From: Macquaria australasica
Lineage: Eukaryota > Chordata > Actinopteri > Centrarchiformes > Percichthyidae
Direction: 5' to 3'
Assembly (NCBI GenBank): GCA_005408345.1
Contig: SEMN01000338.1
Location: 124,001-188,000 of the forward strand
Length of the DNA stretch: 64,000 nt
In this document: in pieces, positions 37,997 to 49,018 of the stretch
Layout: every line of letters begins with the position of its first letter
Numbering within the stretch: position 1 is the stretch's first letter
Notes under the pieces: model-generated
Seen by the model: only the letters and a program-made list of their open reading frames with translations
What the model was told of the DNA's origin: nothing
Databases searched by the model: none
Translations under genes and position numbers: made by a program

Positions 37997-38490
37997 TTTT
38001 GAGTTGTAGAGTCTGGTGTGAAGGATTTACATCCTGTACCAGCAAATCTTCAATAAATTTCAATAAAAAAAATAAAATGAATGCGAACATCCTTATTCAA
38101 ACCAATTACCATCAACGTGTGAGAATCTCTGCATCTTTACTGTCAGTTAAAAGGGAGATGGTGAGAACAGAGGAGGCAGAAAAAAAACCTGTGGGCAATT
38201 TTGTGTCTTTTCAAGCTGGCATGTTGCTCCACCACCAGGGATAAGAGGCCGGAGTGGACCTGTACCTCCTACTGCTCTTCTGATGAATGCAATAGAGGCG
38301 ATTTGGTTGGCCATGTAGCACTGATATCAAAGGTCCCTTTTAGTTGTGACCGCAGCAGGTTGTATAAATCACACTGTTGGTCTGTCTGTAACAAAAAAAC
38401 GCCATCTTTCATGTGTTTCACATTGCATTCTGAAGCAGTAAGGGTCCATATATAGGAGTGGACTTAGCAGATGTCTGAGCTGTCCCTCAA
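37997..38490. other. Non-coding spacer
   Basis: No gene or repeat is recognised between the TTTG microsatellite and the composite transposon that follows. The 92- and 84-codon frames here overlap in different frames and lack any motif. Confidence 0.5.
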
Positions 38491-38969
38491 ATAATTGACC
38501 ATTTGATAAACCCCTCCCCTGAACAGCAATTGTAGCTTAGCAACCATAACTAGGCACAGCAGGCCTGTCAAGCTTGCTGAAGCGGTGTGTGTGCGGTTTT
38601 AATAAGAACAATACTTGGCATGTAAAGAGTTTTGAGGGTGAAGTCTTTCTTTTTAGCCTTTCCAAAACCAAAGACAAACAGAGCAAAAGGGTAAGGAAAT
38701 AATTAAATTGTGCTGCTCTAACGTAAGCTGGCTAACTAACTTATCACCTACACTAGTAACTGAATTACTTCCTAGGCCATGGAGTGAAAAAAATAAAAAT
38801 AAAAAGCCCTGCTCACCAAGACTAACGTAGCCACTGTGTAGTATTTCCCCACTGTGGAAGCCTGTCCTGGATGTCCTGTGCAATAACCCTGTGACAAACT
38901 TCCACTGTACCTGTAAATTATATTTTCCCATTTCTTAAATACACAGTTTTTAAACATGTAAATATCATC

Positions 38970-39372
38970 AATCAATCACAAATCTATGCACGCTGTACAT
39001 ACTGTATATAGTGTCATATACACCAACCTCATGTATATAAAGCAACCTGTTACATTCATCATATTTATATTCATATTTATTCCAGCACCCTTTGCACTCT
39101 GCACCATTGCACTATTGTCATACTGTCTACAAATGTCATTGTTGCTGTTGTTGTATATATATATACTTTGTATATATATTTATATTTATATCTATACATA
39201 GTAATTTAATGTTTATGTTTACCTTGTCGAGCTTGTTGTCCTTGTTGTCAGCTGTATGTATGTGTATTTCTGTGTATGTACATTGAGAGCAACGAAAAAC
39301 CGGAGTCAAATTCCTTGTATGTGTACACATACCTGGCCAGTAAAGCTGATTCTGATTCTGATTCTGATTCTG
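38970..39372 (+). mobile_element. Non-LTR retrotransposon 3' end with (TGATTC)n tail
   Basis: The right part reads TTGAGAGCAACGAAAAACCG, then GGAGTCAAATTCCTTGTATG, then ACCTGGCCAGTAAAGCTGAT and a (TGATTC)n tail. This is a very familiar teleost repeat end, including the 'caaattcct...cctggcc.ataaagctgattctg' order. The sequence to its left (CACCCTTTGCACTCTGCACC, CATTGCACTA) fits the same 3' untranslated region. The 5' end is uncertain and the copy is 5'-truncated. It sits inside a DNA-transposon-like element, so it inserted later. Confidence 0.75.
39347..39372 (+). repeat. (TGATTC)4 tail repeat
   Basis: Four full units plus two bases. This is the characteristic 3' tail of the retrotransposon to its left and marks the exact right border of that insertion. 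Confidence 0.9.
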
Positions 39373-39856
39373 GATGCTCTCAGAGTTTAGGGTAACATTA
39401 GTGGCTCTGTCCTGATCTTTATTGTATTTTGGGGAAGGTTATTTTCACCAACATTATGCAACTTAATTATGTAAGCTAAATAGCCAAACAGGGTTATGTT
39501 ACAGCGAAAAACAGTCTTTTGCAAGATTCTCGTTTTAAAACGAGTCAGCTTAAACATTAAAAAGTCAGCCGCGGACAGCATTTTCAACCAACTCATGGAT
39601 CTAATGTTAGCTTAATTAGTTAGCTAGCAACAGCTAATGAAATATGCCAACAGTAATTTCAGACAGCAAAATCAACGGCTGTCAGATAGAAATGAGAAGC
39701 CTGTTTTTGTCTACCCCTTTCTGAAATCATGGACTCATTGTTTCACAGATTACTAAGAATTTCAAGTTTTAAATCTGCCATCTTTATTATTTGTAATTTC
39801 AAATGTGGCGTGCAAGAAAAGGAACTAAGGGGGGTGGATATAGCGAATGGTCAATT

Positions 39857-41122
39857 GCATTAGCAGGAGCATCTGTTATGGTTGTGGTTACAAAAATAAA
39901 ATGATGTTATAAAGTATTTTTGTTTGATTTGGAGAGATGAAACTCCTCTGATTCCAACAGCTGTGTTCAGATGGTCTGGGACAATATAACTGATACCACT
40001 GCAACTCGTCTCTGCAACATTCTGTCCTGTTGACTTGTTGCAAATCTTTTCTGGGTCTTTTGGGCTATGAACAGTATTTCCCTTAAGCATTTTGCATAAG
40101 GTGCTACACATGAATGAACAAACCCTTAAAAGGCACTCACAATCCTACTATACCTATCCAGCCACCATTAGCAGTGGTAAATAACCTCCCTAAACCCCCA
40201 ATGCCGTTGTGTTGGAGTGCCTTTAGTGAGAATAATATCATCCTCACAGAGAGAGGAATGCGGCAGGCATGATCTTAAAGATGGAATCACTCAAAAGGAA
40301 CACTGGGCATAAGCACAGAGCTCAGCGCGATGCAGGCTGACTGCAGCCGAAAATTGGCAAGTGACCCTTGAGACAGGTCAGTCCCAATTCACAGACAGCA
40401 AATTGTGTGGAAGGCATTGATTAATGGGGAAGACACAACTCGTTATGGCCTTGTGGTGTCATCCTCTGCCTCCTCCTCACTATCCCCAGCCCTATCTTAC
40501 TGCTGAAATCAAACTAGTGGCTAAAATAACAGTTCTTAGCCCATAATTAATGGCACCACTCGGGTCTAATTTGTGAACAAGTATCAGCTAATAACGTAAT
40601 AGAAGGAGGGCAGTTAAAGACGACCCAGAATTAGGTGTGCCTCACAGAAAGCTGATAATTTGAAAGGGGTCATGTTTGCCATTTCTGACATCCTGGGTAT
40701 GTAGAACTGGAGGTCAGAATATTAAGTAAAATTAACAAATGAGTTACTAGAAGAAGTAAATCATATTATTCCCAAGTATTTTGTCTATAGGCTACTTTAT
40801 GTCTATACAGGAGATCACACAGGAATTTACTAGAGGGTAATAAATAGAGGACACTACTACACTTTTTATCCCTTAAATACTGCCATAGTGTTGGTATTGA
40901 ATATCAAGAGCACATTTTGTGTATTATAGACTAAATGTCAGCACTGCAGCACACAGACAAATAAGTGGGTATGATATTTGATGTCATTCAAAACTAATAA
41001 CTTCAAACTTATGTAATTCACAGGCAATATATTAAATTACATCAAATGACATGTGAAGACATTGTGAAGGAAACAATAATTAGCTAAATATCAGTCCCTG
41101 TCCTTTGCCTTTCACACGTTGA
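39857..41122. other. Non-coding stretch with a conserved-element-like block
   Basis: About 40490-40670 is complex single-copy sequence with CCCATAATTAATGGC, CTAATAACGTAATAG and GAATTAGGTG words. It resembles a developmental-type conserved element, by inference only. Nothing coding is supported. Confidence 0.4.
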
Positions 41123-41163
41123 GGTGACAGGTGACATATGATATTAGTTGTGTCACCTGTGAC
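41123..41163. promoter_or_regulatory. Hairpin with duplicated CAGGTG/CACCTG E-boxes
   Basis: GTGACAGGTGACA and, 14 bases later, TGTCACCTGTGAC form an inverted repeat agreeing at 11 of 13 positions. Each arm contains one CAGGTG/CACCTG E-box, the type bound by ZEB, Snail and some bHLH factors (family knowledge). Two opposed sites 25 bases apart could make a bipartite site. Function is inference, and the repeat may be chance. Confidence 0.3.
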
Positions 41164-44100
41164 TAGCCTACTGTGTGACGATAGAGGGACAGAGGAGGAC
41201 ACCTTTAAAAAGGAAAATGACAGTGGATGACAGATTGCAGTGCAATCCATCATGTCTGGTGAATCTATGAGAGGCTGGCCCTCATGATGGTTCATTTTCC
41301 AGGAAACAATAGCAGACAAGATGGTACAACTTTCAAAGTTTAGCAGTAAAACTAATACAGGGGCCTGGCCTCTGGATATGGATGTGATTTTAAGTATGAC
41401 GTACTAAGCTCAGGCTGAAGTTGAGCCAATACAGGATGGTCTTTAGTTAGTCAAATTAAAGCAATTGCACTAAAGTCTGAGTGGTCTGACATGCAAATAG
41501 GTGCAATGTTGACACCTTTTTCTTCCCACTCTATAGATGTCCAATAACTGTTTCAACTCGAATCAGAGGTTCTTCAACAGAACAAATAAATAAAAAACTG
41601 TATATGTATGAATGCTATTCCCTGCATTTATATGACGTACTTATATCAATCTAACAAACATATTATAATGTAATTGATTATTGGGCTTTCCAAATAGTGT
41701 AACAAAAAAAGGAAATGCATATAAATTGCAGTATTATTAATACACCAACACCACTAAAACCTTTCCTTAACAGAGATCCAATACTTCTTTACTTCTAATG
41801 TTCAATAGCGTCTTTTTAGGAGAATACTGACTACAAATAATAACATAAATTTTTTTTTAAACCAGAAAAACGTGCAGAGGAGTTTGCAGTATTTTTTACT
41901 GCCCCTCATAGTGCAGGTCTTCCTCTCTGGCTGCAATTATAACCTCCACCAATTAGAGGGTAGAGCAATGGCCTCTATGGAGCCTGAGAGGTGAAAGCCA
42001 GTCTATCATAGCTGTTGCTTGTAAAGCTAATTACTAAAAACAGTAATAATTGAAAGCCACCTAGATAAACATATCAACACTTTTATCAACTCCTCTCTTC
42101 TCTCCTCTGGATTTTAGCAGCTGGGCAGTGCAAAGACTCTGTTTAGAGAGATTCTAGTGAGCAAATCAAACTGAAACCTTAAAAGTGAGAGTGACAAAAA
42201 TAGGTTTTTGAAAAGTGAGAGAGACGTGAATTATATTCTGTGTCACTCAACAGATAAAAAGGAATTCAGTCGTAAAAGACACGTGAAAGGTATGTGAAAT
42301 TGCAGGAAAACAAATTTTCTCCAGAAGGTCCCCAGCCTCAGTTATGATCGTATGGCTGTTTGCAGTCCTACTGACATGATGGTGAAGTCTTGAAAGCTCC
42401 TGTAGTTTTTACTGGAACTAATAAACTAATAAAAGAGGCACGTTTCAATCGTTAAATCATAACTGCAGATGTTTTTCTCAGCAAAGACAATTTATTTTTT
42501 ACATCTGGAATGAAATAACTAATTACTGCAAATTGCTTTTGTCTTTCTGTAATAATTCATCACATCACTGTTTATTGGAGAGCACTCACTTTCCTTTGAT
42601 TTAAAATCAAGCGGGTATCTTTCAAATTCTTGAGAATTTTCCATTATCATCGGTTTGGAACACTGGTATCAAAACAACCATTTTCTATCTGCTTTCTATA
42701 ATAATGTAACACTTTCCATGCTGCTTCCCAAATTGTTCAACAAACACTACACAGATTTACTGCTGTGCTTTAAAATGTTCAGCAAGTTTACTCTTTCACA
42801 ATCTCATGCACGGATGCCATTGTAAAACGTTTCTGCCCTGCTGTCCACAAAGGCAATAGCGAGCTGAAGACAACTCTCTCTTCTTTATTAGGTTATTTTA
42901 TCGGCCCTCTCAACAGCTGTGACAGCTCCAGCCGTGATCGAGTTTGGCTTGTTTTCACTACATCCTCTGCAAACTTTGACACCTGATTTCATTGAGGGAG
43001 ATGGGATTTGAAAGGTGGGGGACACGGGTCGCCAAGCCCTTACCTCCACATTGTCTAATATACTGTACCTGAGCAGCTGGTTACAGCTTCTGTGTCTCTG
43101 GTCCTCCTCTCCTCTCTGTTGCCTTCTTTCTCTGTCTTTCAGGTCGACAGATATGGATTGGTTTTCTCATCTTTTCAGGTATCCCTTTGATTTTATAGAT
43201 TTATTGTTACCTGCTGAATACAAAGATAAAACAATAAACAATAAAAGTCCTGTAATCCCATAGGGAGCCATCCTTTGTGTTCTTTTGACTTAACCAGCTT
43301 TGGTCTTTGCATACTTATCATTCAGTTTCACAGAGGGCCCCCTTCAAAGGTTGGGTAATGATATAATGAGGAGATTGCTGTAACACTAATTCGAGCCAGT
43401 GTCAACAGTATCCCGCTTCAGTCTTTCACTGGCCTAAGTAAATGCACAGATATCTTAACTACTTAGAAAGGCGTCTGTTTGTATACAGCTGTCAAAAGTG
43501 GAGGCAGGTTGGAGAGGGAGTGAGTTTGTATGCAGTATTTGTATTTTACCATGCTGACTCATCTCTTTAATATCCACTGGTGGCTGTGGCACCTAGTTGC
43601 ACTGGTCAGTTGAGGACAGCATGCATTGTACGTCTCTAATGGGCTGGCACCTTGCCTTCATTCTCTGATCTCAAAGGCTTTGGGCTAGCTTCTCCATAGG
43701 AGCTTGCTATACTGTCTTTAACCAGTGGGTTCCAGCCTCCTAGAGGAGTGGCTAACCTGCCATTCGTTTCTCTACAAGGAGACAAGGGAGTGCAGACAAT
43801 GCCCTGAGGATCAATCCTCAGAGAAAACTTTGTAAGTTAACTAACACTAAAACCTGTTTGCCCAGTGGAACGTGAGCTCTGAAAGGGGCATTTTATCTGC
43901 TGCTCATCTCTGTCTCTGGGGTGAAAAGATGACAACATGAGAAATTAGTCTTTAAAGAGTAACTACACCTGGGCTGACAACCCTGCTGTCGCTGCCATAT
44001 AGCAGTTTCTGTGCGCTTTGTTCCCCACACTGTGCAACACTTCACAATGTACTATTTTGCAATGTAACATCACAGTTAAGTATAGTCACAAGTTCAACAG

Positions 44101-46254
44101 ACAACATCAGACCTCGCCCAGCTTTGACCCTGAAGACACACATAGCCTTTGTGAGCCCATTTGGCTTTCCCACCATGCTCATCTACTGAAAGGGAACTAA
44201 GCAGTGGCGAAAGTAACCCAGTTATTAGAGCTGTATTAGTTACTTTTGCCAACTGCACTATTTTCCCATTTTGTGGTGGAATATATCATTAGTGAAACCA
44301 GAAGTAAATGGGAAACCAGCATGCAATTATGTTTATCAGGAAATACTCTGAGCGATGCCATCTTCTCTTAACTGGTTAACTCTGCAGTTACACTTTTGTT
44401 AAGGGAATTCCAGCCACATGTCTGGAGTGAGGCTCCAACACTGCCTTTTCTTTACAGCAGAAAGAGGCTGAAGGCACACCGGCTGGTCTTTTGAGACAAA
44501 CGAAATCAATGGCATTGATCAGACTGGAACATGCCAGGCAATATCTAGCTAGAAAAGTTTTAGACCTTACCTTTCCTGGCTAAGTTGTCCTCTTAAGTAC
44601 TGCAGACAAGTGGATGCAGTGTTTAACTATGCTTGTAATGAGCACAGAGTGATAGAGAAGGCTTATTGTGATTGGCTGAATATGTGCAGAAAAATTGATA
44701 AGGTGAGTGTTTAAGCCAACAAAGCCCCATTACAGACCAAAGCCTGTATGAAATTGCACAAGTACCATCACTCTCACAGTGATGCAAGCATACAGACAAA
44801 CAAAGAAGTGCTTCACAGTCCTCTGGTACGCATGCTTAATACTGTATGCTGGCAAAAGCAGAAGTAATTTTTTTGTACAAATGCTAATGAACAATTCCTT
44901 TAATGACTTTCATAACTTCAAAATGCTGTGGCCCATAATCTTATTCCTTGTCTAATTTGTTATTAACCCACATTTAACCCACAAATTAAGCTGCAGAACT
45001 TTCTGATGTGATGAAGTTGTACATTAGCGGTGATGTCTATTTAAGTAAATTATACAGTTGTAGCAGATCTATTTCCTGGGCTGTTGTTGTGGTAAAATAT
45101 AGTTTTGCTGGTGAACATTAGGGTTAATTGGCAATATGATGAGGCATTGGTAGATGAGACACTAAACATCTAATGCTTAATTATGCCACATATCCTTATT
45201 ATGTTTCTATAATTCAACATCAAATTTAAGACAAAGGTTAAGCAAAGTTTAACAAGAAAACAACTAATGAGAACTATCACCAAAGTCCTTTGTGGCTTTT
45301 AGTTATAGTTATAATGCAGAAGTATGCTTTGTGCATAATCTAATAATCATAATCTCTCAACTGTATCTCGCATCTATCTCATATACTTGAACTTATTTTG
45401 CCAGACATATACTCTCTTTACAAGGCCAAACGTAGTTACTATAAGGAAAGAAAAAAGTTAGTTTTAGAAGAAAAAAAGTTAACCTGAACTGACTTTGGAT
45501 GGCCTTGTGGGTTGTGATTAATAATGTTGATTGATGCAGTGTTATTGAAGTGGGATCCTAGTGAGACACTAGTGGAAAGGGCCTATGTGGACTCAGGAGT
45601 GGATATGACCAAGCATACAGGTGGCATGGTTGTGAGCATATCGAAGCTTGTTGTAGACTTATAAAGAGGTCCAAAAAGGACAAAAGAAGGAAACTGCAGA
45701 CATCAAGCGCCTCTGGGAAGTCTTTAGTAAATCATGACAAACAAAGATAAAAATCTATTTAAATGATCAGAGAACTGATAATCTCCTTGATCAATAACTG
45801 TTGCCTTGGTATCGCCCTTATTGTATGACCTTGTTTTAGCTTCGATGGCAGATCTCAGTTCAATATTACAAACCCTGGCTGACCCCATCCCACCCCTGCA
45901 GGCTAGCTATTTTCAGATCTCACTTTTTTAACTTAAGATCTCTGTTTCTTTATGACCCTCAATCAATCATCAAGCAGAGATCAGTTTATCACAGATTGAG
46001 AATTAAAAAGGCAGTACTGTCTTCACAAAGTATTGTATGCTAGATAACCAAAGGATTCATAGTGGGAAAAATTTTATTTTTTTGTTGGAAGTTCAGCAAG
46101 ATGAAATCTAGCTCCATCTAGCCCATCTAGGAAAAAGCAGTTCTGATGAAGCAAGCTTGCAGCTTAAAGAGGTGGGAAACAAGTGACATATTAGCCATGT
46201 AAACCAAGCATGACTTGATGACTTGAAGAGCCAAGCTTCAAGTACATGGCTGTC
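41164..46254. other. Non-coding stretch with a candidate microexon
   Basis: A strong pyrimidine tract (about 43100-43140) ends in CAG at 43142 and is followed 36 bases later by CAG|GTATCC (see findings). A small perfect palindrome CTAGTG-AGA-CACTAG is at 45558-45572. No gene or repeat family is recognised, and frames do not exceed 82 codons. Confidence 0.45.
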
Positions 46255-46296
46255 ACGTAGCAACAACATCTATGCGCGTCTGTTGTTGTGCAACGT
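46255..46296. repeat. Inverted repeat able to form a hairpin
   Basis: ACGTAGCAACAACA and TGTTGTTGTGCAACGT are inverted copies (one mismatch and a 2-base bulge) around the 12-base loop TCTATGCGCGTC. The stem is 14-16 bp. It could be a small foldback remnant. No miRNA seed that I know matches. Confidence 0.6.
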
Positions 46297-48447
46297 CTTG
46301 AGGTCACTTGCATTATTGATTTTGTCTTGATTGAATTTACATACAAAAAGAACACCCACTACAATCCTACCATCTGGACTTTCTTCAGAAAAAAAATAGA
46401 CTAAATAGCAGTACTTTTGTCTAAATAAAGAAAAATATTTTTTTATGATGATTTTGGTTTGTTATTTTCATTCATTTAATTTACACTTTACTGCGATGTT
46501 AATTGATCAGTGGTCTAATACAGAAATATTCTAAATTCCAGCTGTTCTCCCCACAGCTTGGAAGTTAATGTCACCCTGCTGCCTCGTCTCTGAATCTGAA
46601 GAGACAAACAATATAGCGATATTCACTTCATTTCCCTTTGCAGTTTCCCTTCCCTCACTTAACCTTGGGCACTAAGGGCAACTTTCTCATAGAGTAAAAT
46701 TGTTAAGTCAGCTCATCTTCCAAAGTTCTCTTTGCTTCAGCTCCATTTCATTAGGAAGTCTTAGCTGGACTGTTGCCAGAGTATAAGAAAAATAATAAAG
46801 CCTTCTTTTGGCCATTGAAAAAAACCCTACAATCATTGGTGCTTTTAAAAGCAATTACAATCTAACAACAATATAGAAATACAAATGAGGATCATATTGG
46901 GTGTGTGTGTGTTTGTGTGTGTTTTCCTCAAACAATACTGTGATGGGATATTTTGGCCTGGCTTGTAACTGACTGACCGAACATGTTGCATTGACACCGC
47001 AATTCAACAACAAATACTTGCATTACATTGTTCTGCTCGACTTCCTACTTAAACACATACACAACTTCTTCAATATGTTGATACCTGCGTAAACTTTCTC
47101 AACACTGCTGTCTTTTCTGAAATAGATGGCTGAAATGTTTACTTTCCCTTTCTCACGCGCCGAGAGAATCTGGGCCATTGTGCTGCTAACCAATTACTCT
47201 CGCTGAGCGCAATTATAAATATTCACTGAAAACATTAAATATTGATTGCTGTGTGTTAACTCAGAGCTTGAATGAAATTAAAACAAATATTAATCACATG
47301 CTGGCACGTCAGCAAACTTTATTAGACTCATAATGAATGCAAACAGATAGCTCACCATTTTGGAGGACCCTCACCCCATTTATCCACTTCAATTTAAATT
47401 TTAAATGGCGTGGCATAAATTGCTTAATTTCATCAATTCAGATTTTGTATATGCACATCATCTATTTACTGTCTGAGGAAAGGGGAGTTAGACCCACCAC
47501 TAGCTGTGTAATTGTTGACCTTCCACACTTTGCCCTTCAATGAAAATAGATGGCTCTCCATCTTATACCATTTAAAACTCATCTCAGCTTCTCTCTCTCT
47601 GGCCAGTGTTAATGGACCTCTTCATAGACCATCTGTGAATCACGAGAGGGGAGAAAATCCAAATGTGAGGAAATGCCAGGCACTGAGTGTTAAACAGAAG
47701 TGCATTTTATGGAGAATGTGTACATTTCAATGAGCATAAAAACTGTCAAAGTTCAAAATGCCCTTCAGTCTAAAGGCTACTTTTCTTTGGAGCACAACAG
47801 GTTCATTTACTTTAACTATTGAAAATGTGTTACATTTTAGTTTTACATGTTGTGGTCTAGAAATTGTCTTGATGGACAGCCTATGAGAAGGCTTCTATGC
47901 AACAGGCACTTTACATACATCATCCCCTCACTAGAAGGGCATCTCTAAACTCATCTTCTCATCAAGTTGAGTGAGGCAATTACTATAGAAGGTGAACAGT
48001 GATGACTGTTGTATAGATATCTCTTTGCCTCCTCTGTATAAGTCATTTTTTGAGGCAAATATCTGAGTCACATCTACATCAATGCCACACAAAAGTTGTG
48101 TGGAGAAGATTCTGGACACAAAAACTGTATTGACCTCTATGATAAAGAAATACTGTGAGGTGTGCAAGAACCTAAGCCAACTGGCACGGATGCAGGCAGG
48201 TGAACAGGCTTATTGTTCGAGCTCATCCAAGGCATGACCTACAGATTTTTGTTAATTTTTTACTAAGCAGTGGAGCTGCACCAGTATCACATTTGTGAAA
48301 GGGGTCAGATTAGGAGCAATACAGTTACCAGTTATACAAAGAAGAATTAATCAAATGAAAATCTTCAAAAAAGGAAAAATGCTGAGCACTCTGCAGTTTA
48401 AGGGGTCATATGTATCACAGACAGAAGCAATCAGGCCTTATAGACTA
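46297..48447. other. Non-coding stretch with a conserved-element-like block
   Basis: About 47140-47440 has dense homeodomain-type words (CAATTATAAATATTCA, AATTAAAACAAATATTAATC, TTAATTTCATCAATTC) without simple repeats, which is the look of a vertebrate conserved non-coding element (inference). The 68- and 73-codon frames across it show no domain. Confidence 0.4.
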
Positions 48448-49018
48448 AAAGGAAAAGTTTGACATTTTGGGAAATACACTCATTGCCTTTCTTGCTGATA
48501 GTTAGTTGAGAGGATTGATACCACTCTCGTGTCTGTACTCTAAATTTGAAGCTACATCCAGGAGCCAGATAAGTTAGCTTAATAGAAAGACTGGAAAAAG
48601 GGAAAACAGCTAGCCTGGCTCTGTCATAAGGTAACAAAATCCGCCTACCAGCATCTCTAAAGCTTGTTAATTGACACATCATATCTTGTTTGTTTAATCC
48701 ATACAAAAACCAAAATATGGGGTTATGTGCCAGGCTATTTCTTGGTAAGAAATCTTATATCTTTACACCTGTACTGATTAAACTATAAAGATATGGCGTG
48801 TTATTATTGAGCTTTAGAGGAAGATGGTTGGAGGATTTTGTCACCTTTGGACAGAGCCTGGCTAGCTGTTTCACCCAGACCTTGTGTTAAGCTAGCATTG
48901 CCGGCTGCTGGTGGTAGCTTCATAGTTACCAAATATGAGAGTGGTATCAATCTTCTCATTTAAATCTCGGCAAAAATGCGAATGAGCTTGTTTCCCAAAA
49001 TATCAGACTTTTCCTTTC
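48448..49018. mobile_element. Foldback DNA element with about 250-bp inverted arms
   Basis: The left arm (about 48448-48703) starts AAAGGAAAAGTTTGACATTT and the right arm (about 48771-49018), reverse-complemented, starts AAAGGAAAAGTCTGATATTT. The arms stay alignable through GATTGATACCACTCTC, GAAGCTA, AACAGCTAGCC, GGCTCTGTC, ACAAAATCC and CTCTAAAGCT to TTTAATC near a 67-bp loop. The whole element could fold into one hairpin. From memory this is an abundant non-autonomous DNA repeat of percomorph fish. A second, internally deleted copy lies at 61725-62129. No coding capacity is present: the 91-codon minus frame across the left arm is only repeat translation. Confidence 0.85.

Larger units (their letters stand above)
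38491..39856. mobile_element. DNA-transposon-like element split by a retrotransposon insertion
   Basis: The left terminus reads AATTGACCATTTGATAAACC followed by CCTCCCC. The right terminus, reverse-complemented, reads AATTGACCATTCGCTATATC followed by CACCCCC. The first eleven bases are identical and most of the next seventeen agree, so these look like terminal inverted repeats about 1.37 kb apart. The left interior has GCAATTGTAGCTTAGCAACC, which I recall from a common fish MITE. A separate retrotransposon 3' end (about 38970-39372) sits inside, so the original element was roughly 0.95 kb. Target-site duplications were not resolved. No transposase is present. Confidence 0.5.

Noticed and set aside
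37966..38244. 92-codon frame starting with a Cys-Leu-Phe-Val repeat
   Set aside because: The start is the (TTTG)n microsatellite read as codons.
39136..39330. Frames rich in Ile, Tyr and Gln on both strands
   Set aside because: They translate the TA-rich part of a retrotransposon 3' region.
46255..46296. microRNA precursor
   Set aside because: The stem is only 14-16 bp, shorter than a pre-miRNA, and it matches no known miRNA that I recall.
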